A stretch of DNA of 64,000 bases from Sesamum alatum (lineage: Eukaryota; Streptophyta; Magnoliopsida; Lamiales; Pedaliaceae), in assembly GCA_034509735.1 (NCBI GenBank), contig JACGWO010000002.1:46951702-47015701 (forward strand), given 5' to 3'. The translations under genes and the position numbers were made by a program. Position 1 is the stretch's first letter, and every line of letters begins with the position of its first letter. This document shows, piece after piece, positions 1 through 12,138 of this stretch. The notes under the pieces are model-generated. The model saw nothing but the letters and a program-made list of their open reading frames with translations, did not search any database and was not told where the DNA came from.

Positions 1-2704
1 AACATATGACGGATAGCTCTTTTTGCTCACAGATACACTAGAGCTTGCTTTCTTGGACTTAGGATAGTAATATTCCTCTTCGTTGTCAGACTCTACTTTT
101 GTCTCTTCACTTCTACCAATCCTCGCCTTAGCTTCTACAGCATGGTCATCTTCAGTAGGTTGAGTTGATCTCGCTAAATTATTAACTTCAGAATCTTTTC
201 TGCAGACTTCAAACAGCTGTGATTTCCCTGGTATCACCTTAGCATCTCCGATATGGTCTTCTTCGGTAGGTTGACTTGATTTAGAGGCATTATTAGCTTC
301 GGCATCCATATGTCGGACTTCAAACAATGGAGATTTTCCTGGCATATATATATGGTGCATGCAGTCAAGCACTGCTGCAAGAGATGATCTATAAATTTCA
401 TGAAAGTTCGCAAATCCCAGATACCTGCCAGTATGGCATCCACTGTTGCGTCTAGTCTATGATGAACCCGACATTCAGTTTTTGATATCATCTCAACGGC
501 ACAAGTAAATGAAGGAGGTCCTTTCCTTTCAAGAATAGTTTTCTGCACTTTCCTCTTTCGTGCTTCCTCATCACCCAGAGTAACACTCTGTTTCTCAAGG
601 AAGTAAAACTTTCCACTCAAAGTTTTGAACAGAGGAAGAGTAATGCTGAAGCTCATGCTATAGATATTGAGGAATTTGTAGTAAAAAGATAGGGTTTTTT
701 AATCTATTTGTTCGGCAATACCCTTAGCACACTCTACGTTGGGGACATGTTCATGTGTGGAGCTTGAGAAGTACATCTTGAATGCTCCAATTTTTTGCAT
801 TATAAATTTTATTATTTTATTTTCTCCAAGAGGAGTAAAAAATAGAGAAATTTGATGTGTGGAGCTTGAAAAATGCATTCCTAGTTTTTAAGCTAGTTCA
901 CCGAAAAAAATTAGCTCATGAAATGCTACATAGACTACGAATAGACAAGGAAAATGCGTATTATTAGGCAAGAGGATCCATTTGCACCTCTATTCCACCA
1001 ACAAGGGTCTGCAAAGAGGGATTCTTAATGATGCTCTCTATAGTAATTCCATGAGCAGTTGCAACAAGCTGAACTCCTCTTTGGGCAATTGTACTGGCAG
1101 CCAGTGCTTCAAGTTCCGTTCCAATTTCGTCAATTATAATGGTTTGAGGCATGTGATTTTCAACTGCTTCAATCATTACCTGATGAGGATTGGAAACAGA
1201 GTCAATATTCAGGTCTAGAGTAGGAAGTTCCACAAACTGCATTACAGAAGCACTAGTCTTAGTACTCACGTTATGCTGCAACTGAACATTGGGGACTTGC
1301 ATCCTTCTAGCACGACCTATGCCAGAATGAGGCACGTCTCCATCACCGCCAATTTCATTTGACGTATCAACAATAACTACACGTTTCTTCTGGTCATCAG
1401 CCAGGATTCTGGCAATTTCTCTGCAAAAATAAGGTCACATCATAATCATTGCATGAAAGAAACGAATACAATTAACCAACCTGAATATTGTTAAACTCAT
1501 TAATATCAAATTTTACTATATATATAAGACCAAAACTAATAAATAGCCAGTATCTATTCGAAAAAAGATATAACCAATGCTTTGTCTATGCAATGACAAG
1601 ATTAAAGAAATCATCTTAGATACTTAAAGAAACTATTTTGGCAGGCTCAACATGATCAACATGTGTATACCTGATTAAGGTCGTTTTGCCAACTCCAGGA
1701 GGCCCTATGACCAATATGGAGCCTCCACCTTCAACTAGGTCCCGTATGATTTCAGCACTCCCAGATACAGCTCGACCCACCCGGCAAGTAAGGCCTATAA
1801 TTTGCATTTTGCGATTTCTTATGGCACTAATACGATGTAGAGAGTGATCAATTCCTGACCGGTTGTCATCGGAGAACTCACCAACCTAAACACCATAAAT
1901 TATCTTTACACTGCTATCCTACAAGCCATCTCTATACAAATAACAGCTACAACATGCTAGAACGTGTATGCATGCACTAATACGAACACATATATATAGG
2001 ATTTTCACATAGCATTACATGGTCGAAAAACATTAAAGTATCTAATAAACATCATTATAAACATTTGGTAGTTAATTGAACAAGTATAAATCATTAATGC
2101 ATCTTTTTTCCATTCTCCTTTAATATTTTAATTTTGTTTCAGCTGATTTTATTGCAGCATAACACTCATCACATTATCATGATTTACTGAAGCAAACCTT
2201 TGAGATAGAATGACGCAGATCCTCAGGTTTCACCGGCTCTTCCGACATCACCCAATCACCAGACGGGAAGCGAGCAAGGGGGTTCCTCCCCAAGTCCATA
2301 ACCACCTCAATCAGCTCCTCAATCTCCTCATGCCTCAGCAACTCATGCCTCATCCTCAAAGGCACTATTTCAAGAAACAAGTCCATGTCCGAGACCACCT
2401 CATCACCTCGACCACCATAACTCGACGTGGAAGCCGTGTTCGAAGCAACCGAAAACAACCCATTTCCCTTGGTGGACCACTCCCTCGGGCGGCGAATCTC
2501 CGGGGACCTAACCTCCGGCGCCGGCGCCCTGCACGACGAGATCTTCCCCCGTCTTCCTCTCGTTCGACGAATTGACGAAGAGAGGGAAGGAGCCGCCCCT
2601 CTACATTTCTGCAGGTAAGCAAAGGTTGAGTTGGGAATCTGCTGAGGTGAGTGCCACGAACTGTGCAGATCAATCAGCACAAAATGGGAATTCAGAGCTC
2701 TCAT
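1..2704 (-). CDS. SPD1: SPD1-like chloroplast AAA ATPase (Ycf45/SpoIIIAA-type), C-terminus outside window
   Basis: Exons read on the minus strand: 2704-2198, 1885-1671, 1420-988, 587-425 and 374-1 (open to the window edge). All junctions are GT-AG and the phases join cleanly. The start is ATG at 2702-2704; an upstream in-frame TTG is not used. The first ~70 residues are rich in Arg/Ser, as in a plastid transit peptide. A conserved block follows ([17 protein letters not shown]), then the P-loop [12 protein letters not shown] in exon 2, the Walker B-like [12 protein letters not shown] in exon 3, then TAHG and LERKGPPSF. This is the order of the Ycf45/SpoIIIAA family, which in Arabidopsis includes SEEDLING PLASTID DEVELOPMENT 1, needed for plastid development in seedlings. 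The biochemical role is not well defined. Exon 5 is acidic and carries a 37-residue tandem repeat. Related cyanobacterial proteins have a C-terminal R3H domain, which would lie beyond this window. No frameshift is seen. Confidence 0.88.
124..345 (-). repeat. Two 37-codon tandem units inside SPD1 exon 5
   Basis: Unit 1 covers 345-235 and unit 2 covers 234-124, read on the minus strand in the SPD1 frame. They align without gaps and share 21 of 37 residues, including PGKS, LFEV, NN, SQPTE/TQPTE and DH. The segment following unit 2 (RIGRSEE) may be the start of a third, more degraded unit. The repeat lies in an acidic, low-complexity stretch after the ATPase core. Confidence 0.85.
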
Positions 2705-5133
2705 TTTCTCCAACCCAATAAAAAAATCCAGAAATCCGTTCTATGCAAGAAGCACAAACTAAAATCTTGATTGGTTCTTGAGATTAAAAAATGAGATTTT
2801 GATGGTGGGAGGGAGGGAAGATTCGCTGGGATCTCCTATGGGATTGGAGGAGGAGAGGAAAGGGGTCCATTGAAGAGGAAGCAAACTGTTGAACGAACTG
2901 AGAAGGTTGTCCACATGAAAAATCACGACGTGGGGCGCTGCTTCGAGCCACACATTTTGGTTGCGTTGGCGACTTGCTCTGTTTTGTTTGAATTTCATGG
3001 GAAGTTAAGGGAAATTCCAAGTTTTAATTTTGTTTTCTTCTTTCCTTTTAATTTTTCTAATATATTAAAGAAAAAAAAAAAAAAAGGGCTAACACTCTAT
3101 AGATCGATCGAGGAAGATTGTATGTACATGTTGTATCATGTGTGTCGATCAGAATCTCTATAACCGATTAATTATGTAAATATGTATATGCATCTTGTGT
3201 GCCGATCAGGGTACACGTTAGGACAACTGATCTAATCACGTAGAAACAAGCATGTGGCTTTCGTGTTAGTCCCTGTAGTTGATAATAACCATGATTAAAT
3301 TAACATACAAGTGTTTAACTCCATCAAACGTTTTAGTATGAATTTGAACTTATATCGTACATTTCATAACCTTCGATCTTAATCGTTGTATCATAATGAC
3401 TGTTGTTTTTATTCAAATTTTATGTTAATACTTCTATAGTGTTTTTTTATTTTTTTCATGGAACTTTCCAACAAATAATTTAAAGAAATTTTTTACTCAA
3501 ACGAGAGTCAGTTACACCAAATTAATTATATCGGAAGTAATAATATAATATTAATTGATCACTCTTTTTAGATGGTATACTAGTAAAATAAAAGAGGTAA
3601 TATATTATCATATAACTAAATTTAATTTTGACTTACTCTGAATTAAAAATTCGGATAAGCAAAAGAGAATACGAATTTCAAGACTTGTAGGAGCCTATTT
3701 AATGTTACTATTTTTAATTTAAATTCCATTTATGTCACAAGTATGCAAATATGCTTCCAAATGGATCAAATGCACCTAGATTCATAGGGTAGAAAATTGT
3801 CATAACCACATCGAAAGATCTTGATAATAACTCTCTAATGCTTAAATTAGAAAGATCGTAAACAAAAAATGCTTAAATTCATAAAAAAATATTATGATAG
3901 TAAAAATTGTACATCGGACATTAAAAATGAATATTTAGAAACTTTTCTAATTGCACAACATATCTGAAAATAATCGGTTGTCATGATGAGTCCATATATA
4001 TTAAGTTTTTTATCAGATCGAGGCTGGATCTCAATAAAAAATTACGTTTTGACATATCCACAATTTAAAATAAAATTGAAGGTATACGTGTTGATACAAA
4101 CTTCACGAGATTAGCCCCGATTCACTGTGGACGCCATCCATATAAAGATTGCTTCAATTTTAATCCATGAAGTGATATTGATGGAGTTTGTTTCGAGCAC
4201 GACCTTGCACTATCATTTTGCTTCTGACAACCAAACTTTGACTAATTGGTCTTAATTTAGGATTCAAATCTTCAAAAACACACAAATATATATATAAGGA
4301 AATCCTCGATGTGCGTTGCTACACTGAATTCTTAGGTAGCATTTATGTAAATAATTTGGGTGACAGAATAAATTATTATTAAATTTATAATAATTTTTTT
4401 TGATATTAATTGTAGAAAATTTACTTGAATTGATTGTTTTTGTGGAATTATGCAATCCCATTTTTATTTTTAAAAAATAAATAAAAGTAAGATTTCAACT
4501 TGCCGTTGCCATTCGAATAACCCCTCTTTTGGAGGAGAAGCGAGCTTCTGAACCAAATGGATCAAAGAAAACTTGGGGAGGGGCAGCAGGGGAAGAAGAT
4601 AGGGAGGGGGGAGGGAAGAAGAAGGCGGCGATGACGGGAGGGAAGACGAAGGGGCAGCGGCGAGAAGGAAGAAGAGGGTGGCACTATAATTTACTATATT
4701 AATGGATAATTTGCATAATTTCATTATATTTTAGGGAGTTTCGGTGTAATTATCCCAGTAAAATAAAATAAATGGAGAGGCTGCAAACTGGTTGCAAGAT
4801 TTTCATGAAAAGTTCTTATCTAAATTAGGTTTGGTCGGACCAACCAATCAACCATACACTTGTTATGTGATTGGTCACTTTCTTTGAATTGTACACCAAT
4901 CACGTGCCAGTGTATTACACTTGCCATATAATTGGTTCAGGTCTAGTCAAACCCAATCCGGATTGAAAAGCCATATAATTGGTCTCAGGTCTTGCCAAAC
5001 TCAATTTGAACTAGAATTTTCCGATTCTGATTGCCATGTTGCCATATCACTAAAATCGGCCATGTTGCCATACCACTTTTCCTGGTAAAGTTGTTGTGCC
5101 TGAGAAGCATTGCTGAAATATACATATAAAACT
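2705..5133. other. SPD1 upstream region and AT-rich intergenic DNA
   Basis: About 2.4 kb without a supportable gene. The first ~200 bp should hold the SPD1 5' UTR and promoter. The rest is AT-rich. Positions 4560-4680 are an unusual purine-rich, G-rich tract. Positions 4723-4757 end in a sequence like the terminal repeat of the MULE-like element near SDP6. Open frames here are short and resemble nothing recognisable. Confidence 0.6.
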
Positions 5134-5147
5134 CTCTGCGCACACCT
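5134..5147. repeat. Left target-site duplication of LINE fragment
   Basis: The 14 bases CTCTGCGCACACCT occur here and again at 6397-6410, exactly flanking the LINE remnant. The right copy begins one base past its A-rich tail. Confidence 0.85.
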
Positions 5148-6396
5148 TGCGACACTAGCTACAGTATTATCAGTAAAACTTTAAGACACTTTCACACCTT
5201 GCATAGGGCCTGCCTCCTAAAATATACTCACATCAAAGGAGAAGCCTTTGTAGCAAGCTCTATGAAAATTCAGCTTGCTCATTTTTCCATACAACATCAT
5301 ATTTTCTTTGTCTCTTAGAAAATGCCACCTGAAGGATGATCAAATTAAACACGGACGGTGCCTCCAAAGGAAACCCAATGATCTCAGGGGCTGGGGGTAT
5401 TTTGAGAAATCATATGGGACAAGTCGTTATGGCCTTTTAGGAGCCCCTTGGATATACCACCAACATTCAAGCAGAACTTAAGGCATTGCTTAGAGGTTTG
5501 CTCCTTTGCATTAACTTGGAGATCCCCGAAGTCTGGATTGAAGTGGATGCCCAGTATATCTTGCAACTCCTCTAGTCCCCCTTCAAAGGGGGCTGGATGT
5601 ACCAAAATACTCTTCAACTGATTTAAGTTTGTCTTAACAGAATGGAGATTAAGATTTCACATATATACAGAGAGGGTAATCAAGCAGCAGACTTTCTTGC
5701 CCATCAAGCTTGCCCTGGGGATTCATTGACATTTATCTCTAGGGAACAAGTACAAGGTAAATTCACAGGTATACTGAGGCTTGACTCGATGGGTCTGTCC
5801 AATGTGCGTATGTCTTTTTAAGTAACTTTGTTTTGATTTTCCAGCTTTGTTTTCTCTGCTTTATTGCCCTGGGTATGTTATGCTGGGATTACCTGTGGAT
5901 TACCTTACTTGTTTGGATCATTTTGCTTCTACATTTCCTGCGCACCTTGCTGGTGTATTATTCTTTGTGCCCTATTATGCTTCTCTCATTACCTGCGCAC
6001 CATGTCGGTGCAGTACTTGTTTAGGTGCACCTTGCCGGTGCTGTCTTTGTTGTTGTTGTTTCTGCCCTGTTATGCTTCTGTTAGCTGCTGGTTATTTTCG
6101 TGTGTGTGAGGATAATTGCTATTTTGTGTTGTTGTTCTGCTGATTGGTGATGTTGTAAAGGAGTAGTACTCCTCACTTTGCTTGTTTACGTTCACAATAT
6201 AAGGAAGTAGTACTTCTCATTTACGCTTTCATTTCTCTCAATTATAAGGTAGTAAACTCCTTATTTACTGTTTTCTAAATTTAACTAGGGAGGTAGCTCT
6301 CCCCGTTGTATATTCCTTTTTGTTTATTTTAATATAAAAGGATCGAGGACCCCGAAAAACTCCCCCACCTCAAGGTGGTTTAATTAAAAAAAAACA
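5148..6396 (+). mobile_element. 5'-truncated LINE with RNase H domain and A-rich tail
   Basis: About 1.25 kb between two 14-bp target duplications. From about 5340 one frame reads through an RNase H domain: NTDGASKGNP near 5348, AELKAL near 5470, EVDAQ near 5540 and REGNQAADFLAH near 5672. Plant L1-type LINEs carry such a domain at the end of ORF2. The frame holds stops at 5438, 5573 and 5624, so it is dead. The rest is a 3' UTR ending in a run of A at 6386-6394. The start just inside the duplication and the missing upstream ORF2 are the usual result of target-primed reverse transcription that stopped early. Confidence 0.87.
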
Positions 6397-6410
6397 CTCT
6401 GCGCACACCT
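6397..6410. repeat. Right target-site duplication of LINE fragment
   Basis: Exact 14-bp match to 5134-5147, directly after the A-rich tail of the LINE fragment. It lies about 140 bp downstream of the ACR10-like stop codon, so the element inserted next to the gene's 3' UTR. Confidence 0.85.
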
Positions 6411-6548
6411 CTTTCTTACATACAAGTAATAAAATTTCTCATATACACAACACTTTAACATAATATAACAAATAACGGCAGACAACGTCTGTACAGTAAA
6501 AGGGTTGAGCAAAATGCTAAGCTCAGCTGAAAATAAACTTAAACTCAT

Positions 6549-9334
6549 TCATTCCCAACCCATCAGCTTCTTCCTCACACACTCTCTAATTTCATCTCTC
6601 GTTGCAGACAAACAGTCGCATTCATCTATCAAACATCCCTGTACACTTCCCATTCTCGATCTCGGAATTCTATGTCTACCTATCTCCACTGACAAAAAAC
6701 ATTTTACACCCAACGATTCAATCCTCATGAAAAAGATCGATCATCCAACAGTCGATGATTCATAGGACGAATGTAATGAACTTACCGAGAAGATGGTGAT
6801 GTTTAAGATTTGAGAGCGAGAGTGATGTCGTAGAAGACAAGGGGCCGGCCCTTCGGACAACTCGACAGGGTTAACTACAGCAGCTCGTGTCGGGGCCTCT
6901 GCTAATGACGTCTACTCTGAGAGGGTGGATGAGCTCCATTCTTAGTCGAGAGCACAGGGTGTTTTTCTTGTGTGCGTCTGTTATCTTCTTCCCGTCGGCT
7001 TGCATTATGAATAAGTCCAGCTCGCAGTTCCCTTTTGTGTTTGCGAAGAAGCGGCCATAAGAGATCTGGTGACGGAGTTCAGTTTGTTAGAAATGATGTA
7101 CGGAAACTGAAGACGGGTATATTTGCGGTCGTGAAACTTACGCGCCGAGTAGTAAGCAACATACTCCGACAGGGTTAACTAGAATGTGAAAAACTGAATT
7201 ATAAAAAAGTATACCTGGATGTGTGTAATCTTTCAAAGGTTTCTCAATGATGTCATAGATAAGGCCTTGTGATCCTGGCAGAGAGCTGGACGAGCGTGTG
7301 AGACGGGCTGAGGGCATTATCAACGACGATAGAGACAGAATCAGAGGCGAGCACTCCGCTCGGCTTGTTCCCCGAAAGCGGGCAGACTGAAAATGTCTTC
7401 CGAAACAGAAGATGGAAGAAACGACTGTAAGCGCGAAGCGACTTCCGGAGCAGCCACCTCAATATCACAGCTCATCATGGTGTCTCCTAACACAACTTTT
7501 AGACTTTTGATCGTTTCCTCCCGCCTCTTACTCGTTTGAAGAAGTTCCCTACATTACAAGTAGTCGAGAAATTATTTTACCTTAACAATGAAAACATTGG
7601 TCGAAAAGAAAGAAAAGGCAAATTCAAAAAGCAATAGAATCAGAAGATGTAACAAACGCAAACCTCGTATCTGTGATAAAAAAGAGGTCCATCACTCTTC
7701 CATCAGGTGCTGTGTAGATCTTTACTCTTTTTATTGTTAGCTCAAGCTCGTAAAGAACCTCAGTGACATCTACCGGAAACGCGAAAACAGATTTTAGAAT
7801 AAATATATAAATATCAAGGATATTTTAGCAACTTCTTGATCTTCCCAATTTCTAGGAGATTGTTCGTGTTTCTCTTCGATTTCACCCATGATCAATCAGA
7901 ACAACAGGGATAAAATCCATGTAATATGACAATGACAAGTTGACTTCATTATTAAACAAATATCAAATTTCCCTATCTTACTTCATCAATCTTGACTTCA
8001 AATGGCCATCACACATGAATGATAATAACAACGCAAAACACAAGGCGGCTATCAAATATCCTCGTTAACGAGCATATAAATAATGTTTTTCAAACTCCAG
8101 CAAGCATACACAATTTGAAGTCAAATTTACATAGAGAAATCTATGGAGGGGGAATCACGTGTTGACACTAAGAGAAACCATTACGATAAAGCAATGACTA
8201 GAATTGAAACTGTACCGTGTAAAAGGCCTTTCCGATCATAAGAACACCAAAACTTGAGCAGGAAAATCTGTGGTGGCCTTGGCTGCTGAAACTCTGGAAT
8301 AAAGTAGAAAATACCCGATGCCGATGGAGTACATTTAGGGCACACCTCAAGAAGCCTCTTCCTCAACAAGTTCCACCGCGTTGTTGGCTTCCCAACGACC
8401 CAGAAAACCAAGTAACACCATTTACCATCCGTCGAAATATCTGCTCCATTCAAAGGATAGTATTCGATTGGTCAAAACATAAACTGTATCCTTCTGTTAT
8501 TCATCAAAAACTGCACCGAACCTCGAACAACACGAACACATACAAAACAATCTAAACAAATTCCAAAAATCGTCACAACCGTAAGGCTTTGTTTGGTTTC
8601 ATTTCTTAAAAACATCACAAATATTTGCCTGTATCCTTGCAAGACATACAATTCAGTGTATTTTACCGTTTCTTTATCCATAAACATATTAAAAATTTTC
8701 AAAACACACTGCTTATCTTTATCTTCCAAAACCAAAGAAAAACACTTTAAATCGAACCAAACAAAGACTAAGTTATTCTGCAGGGAAATTCTCAGATCAC
8801 TGTAATCTGAGATAATTCCTTGATCATGCAAGATTTGCTAAAATTTCTAACTATGATCAGCTCTAAATTTTTCCCAAGAAACCAATATCATCAACAATGA
8901 ATTGCATTTCACACATGATTAGTTCAAAGCCTGAATAAAGCAGTTGTAAGGAAACTTGATGTAAATCTTAATCTAACAAATCCAACTACAAAAATTTCAA
9001 AACTAAGATTCCTCAAATTCAGAAAAATCCCACAAAGAACCCTAAATCCTCATCCAAATTCCTGCTGCGGGAACAAGAATCAAGAAAGAACAATCTTAAA
9101 CAAAACAACCCAGATCAGAATTCTCATCCCCAAACATGTCTAAGAACAAAACAATGGAAAATCAAAGGGTAATAGAGATACCTCCTCTGGCAATGCTAAG
9201 CCAAAGAGCAAAATAATTCTAACACAGATCACATCCAAGCCAGTTTTATCCGGACAGTTGACAGTGATCACAGTGTGTTCACCTGCCTTCTCAGCTTCTT
9301 TGATCAGAACTGCATCTTCATAGATAATTCCCAT
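6549..9334 (-). CDS. ACR10: ACR10-like ACT-domain protein, reading frame broken by indels
   Basis: Exons: 9334-9182, 8440-8216, 7769-7664, 7548-7215, 7065-6786 and 6688-6549, all with GT-AG borders. ACR proteins are tandem ACT-domain proteins thought to sense small ligands such as amino acids; ACR9/ACR10 are the four-ACT plant type. Recognised pieces in order are: VNCPDKTGL; STDGKWCYLVFWVVGKP; LLKFWCSYDRKGLLH; VKIYTAPDGRVMDLFF; SVSIVVDNALSPSHTLVQL; ISYGRFFANTKGNCELDLF; and a final KKLMGWE before the stop. Exons 2 and 3 are clean. Exons 1, 4, 5 and 6 need several one- or two-base corrections to join, for example near 9225, 9188, 7385, 7280, 7220-7250, 6885, 6845 and 6640-6670. Either this is a recent pseudogene or the assembly has residual indel errors here; the sequence alone cannot decide. 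The translation as given would end early. Confidence 0.82.
8585..8768. mobile_element. Tourist-like MITE in ACR10 intron 1
   Basis: A 184-bp element with inverted ends: CTTTGTTTGGTTT at the left and its near complement GAACCAAACAAAG at the right. It is flanked by TAA at 8582-8584 and 8769-8771. A 3-bp TAA/TTA duplication with TTTGTTTGG-type ends is the mark of PIF/Harbinger-derived Tourist MITEs. It lies within the ACR10 intron 8441-9181 and does not touch a splice site. Confidence 0.75.
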
Positions 9335-9944
9335 TTCATCTCTCTCTTTTTTCCCTCAATCACACAACAGAGTGAAAGAGCAATCTTTTTCTCTCCTTTG
9401 GGGTTTCTGCTTTGTGGGTTCTTGAAATGAAGAGTAAAGGTGCTATTTTTCACTATCTTTTATCTTTCTTGAATTCGGAGCAAAGCAGAAAGCCACTGTG
9501 AACACACACACACACACACCATAGGGAGATAAAAGGGCAGTGAGCAAAAGTGTGGAATTGTTAATGTTGTTCTGTGTTTCTCTCTCATGTGTGTGCTGAT
9601 TTTCAAAGTTTGGAATTGGATAGAGAGAGAAAGAGAGGAAGACTTGGATTCAAGAATCCCACAAAAGGGTGATCAGAACTCTTTAAGTTTTTCTTTCTTA
9701 TTTTGTCTGTATTTCACTCTCTTTCTTATCATTTTCTTTGATTCCTAGTATTTGGTAGGAAGTTGGTATCTTTTGTTTTAAATTTGCCTGTTGATCAAAG
9801 TTTATTTTCTTCAAGACAAGAAAATATGACCAGAAGCTACCAATCCTCCAAGAAATTTAATTCCAACCCCCCAAAAAGAAAATAATAAATAAGAGATTAT
9901 GCGGAGTTAATTCCATATAGAAAATTAATATTTTTAAGTGAAAG

Positions 9945-10235
9945 CGGATCAAATATTATTAAATAATGAAACAAATCAGTTACATCCGTCTTTATCGAAT
10001 ATCAATATCTGAATAAAGACAATTACAACAACTATATCCTAATCAACAATCTAAACAATTAGACCTACATCAAACAACACTACTGATTATAGTGGAAACA
10101 ACACTACTGATATATAGTGGAAAGATTTCACCTACTATACAATAAAATAACATCTCACGCATTCGATGGGATTCGAACCAATGACCTCGAGGTCATGGGG
10201 CCTCAATTTCGCCAACTGAGCTACGCGTCATTGAC
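9945..10235 (-). mobile_element. tRNA-derived SINE, minus strand
   Basis: On the minus strand from about 10232 there is a tRNA-like head with a good A box (TAGCTCAGTTGG) and B box (GGTTCGAATCC). The first and last bases do not pair as an acceptor stem, so it is not a tRNA gene. The head leads into about 200 bp of body and an AT-rich tail near 9950. A related tail occurs at 24898-24995. Confidence 0.65.
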
Positions 10236-11099
10236 ATATAGGAAATTAATTTAGGTAGCTTATTGAGTGTGGAAAAATAAAATAACATGAAATCAAATTA
10301 AATGTTGGTAACTGGAAAACCCATTGATTTTCTTTTTTGTTTTATCGAAATAACAGCTTAATCTGAAAATCACTCGTACAAAATGATAGCTTTAGAATTA
10401 CGCTTCAGCAAATTATAAAGTATATAGTTGATTTTAGTAATTTTAAAGAATCGACCAATTTTTTCAGAAAAATCTACGCTTCCTCATATTTAATTTCCAA
10501 CCAAATTTTTTATTACCAAAAAAAGAAAAATCTTGTAATTTTGCTACATTTCCTTCTTTGCTCCCTTTGAACCATAAAAAATAAGCAATCACTTTAGGTA
10601 GTAAAATTCAAAGATCTTTATATAAATCAAATATAAAATATAAAACATTATATAATATATAATCTTTATTATGATTCACATTATTAATATTTTTACATAA
10701 ATATATTTAAGAATTTTCGGGTAGATGCTTATAATAACCCTAATGTTATATCACATCATTTGTGGGCAACTCTATCTTTAATTAAAAGGAAAAAAAAAAA
10801 AGCACCATTAATTTGTATAAGGGATAATTAGGTCTCAACTGACAGCTTAGCACATGACTTCATATAGTGATGTAATTGTAAGTTCTAACTCAAAGATATG
10901 TTGTGATTCTTGAAAATGACTTCAAGACTTTTCAAAGGAGGTAATATAAATAAAATTAAGGTAAAATTTTATTTTTCGTCGTATAATTATATGGGTGTTA
11001 TATTTTTTTTATTTTGTTATAGTAAAAATATATTGAACTCTCTAATTATAAATTTTTAACACATGATTTATTAACTATACAAGGTTTCCATCGACATAT

Positions 11100-11205
11100 T
11101 CAAATGAACCCGCAAGGGTTATAAGAAATCATAGTGCCGTACTGACGTCTCGCTACCAAGAAGTCATGAGTTCGAAACCTACGATGTAGGTGTGGAATCT
11201 ATTTT
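11100..11205 (+). mobile_element. SINE head remnant, plus strand
   Basis: Contains a B-box-like CATGAGTTCGAAACC followed by GATGTAGGTGTGG. The same two blocks, slightly changed, occur on the minus strand at 13245-13290, so both appear to be copies of one SINE family. The tail is not clearly defined. Confidence 0.5.
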
Positions 11206-12138
11206 CATAGTAGTATGTGTATATTATTTCTTTGTTTGCTTTGGAGTTGTTGTTGGTAAATTTAAAAATATTGTTGTAATGCGTACTGAATATTGTAATA
11301 TTATGTTAGTTGCTTTAATAATATCGTTGTATTTCAGGAAGGAAAAAAAAACACCAAAAATGTGTTTCGAAAGGGAAGAGATTTATGTCTTTTCGAAAGG
11401 AGATTTAGGATTGAATTGAAGAAATTAGTGCTTTTATTGGATTTGGATAAAGAAATTAGGGTTGGATGAAGTAATCAAACGTATTAAGATTTTAATTCTC
11501 ACTGCTTGAGTTTAAAGTCGCGCTTGAAAAAAACGTCGACTCTTCAGTAAGAATCGTCAATTGCTGGCCAGGTTTCCTATTAATTAAATGTGCACATCCA
11601 TAAAGTACAGGATTAAATATATTTTATATGTCTAATTATAGAACTACATATGTACCTTCCTTTATTTTTTCTTCAAAATTTTAGTGTAATGTACCTCTCA
11701 TATGGTGTTTGTATTAAATTTCGTTACTTGTCGTTACAATTAGAATTTTAAGAGATGTACTTTAATTTAATCAGAGAGAAGACAATATTTATGTAGTTAG
11801 ATCTAAAATTAGGATATATCGATCTATATTTATACTGTTAATTAAGTGAGAGGGGCTTATAGTTATGGCTTCCATTATTGAATAGCGTAATTGGCTCCAA
11901 TTGGTAGATTCTAGAGAATAGTCTAGGTTCAAGAGACAGTATAGCCGTTACAACGGCATAATCCAAGCCCTCAATCAAAGTTGCAACGAACGACCCCTGA
12001 ATTTATTAAGACAAAAATGGTCGTCTGACTGCTATATAAATCCTTTGGAAAAGAGGAGAGACGGGATTTTGTGAAAAAAATAATAATATTGCTTCTTGTA
12101 TTATCATTATTATGAAAACGATCAGTGATATAGACAAA

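Larger units (their letters stand above)
9335..12138. other. ACR10 upstream region and repeat-rich gap
   Basis: The first few hundred bases should be ACR10 5' UTR and promoter, with a CA microsatellite near 9505-9520 and a GA-rich stretch near 9625. Beyond that are two tRNA-derived SINE remnants (listed separately) and AT-rich sequence. No coding gene is supported. Confidence 0.6.

Noticed and set aside
234..656. 140-residue open frame spanning the SPD1 region
   Set aside because: Only 425-587 is a true exon. The flanks are intron sequence, and after 425 the gene changes frame by splicing to 374.
5833..6143. Overlapping hydrophobic, Cys-rich open frames
   Set aside because: They fall in the 3' UTR of the LINE fragment and reflect T-rich sequence, not a membrane protein.
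10160..10232. tRNA gene candidate on minus strand with good A and B boxes
   Set aside because: The ends do not pair as an acceptor stem and the sequence continues as a SINE body, so it is listed as a SINE.
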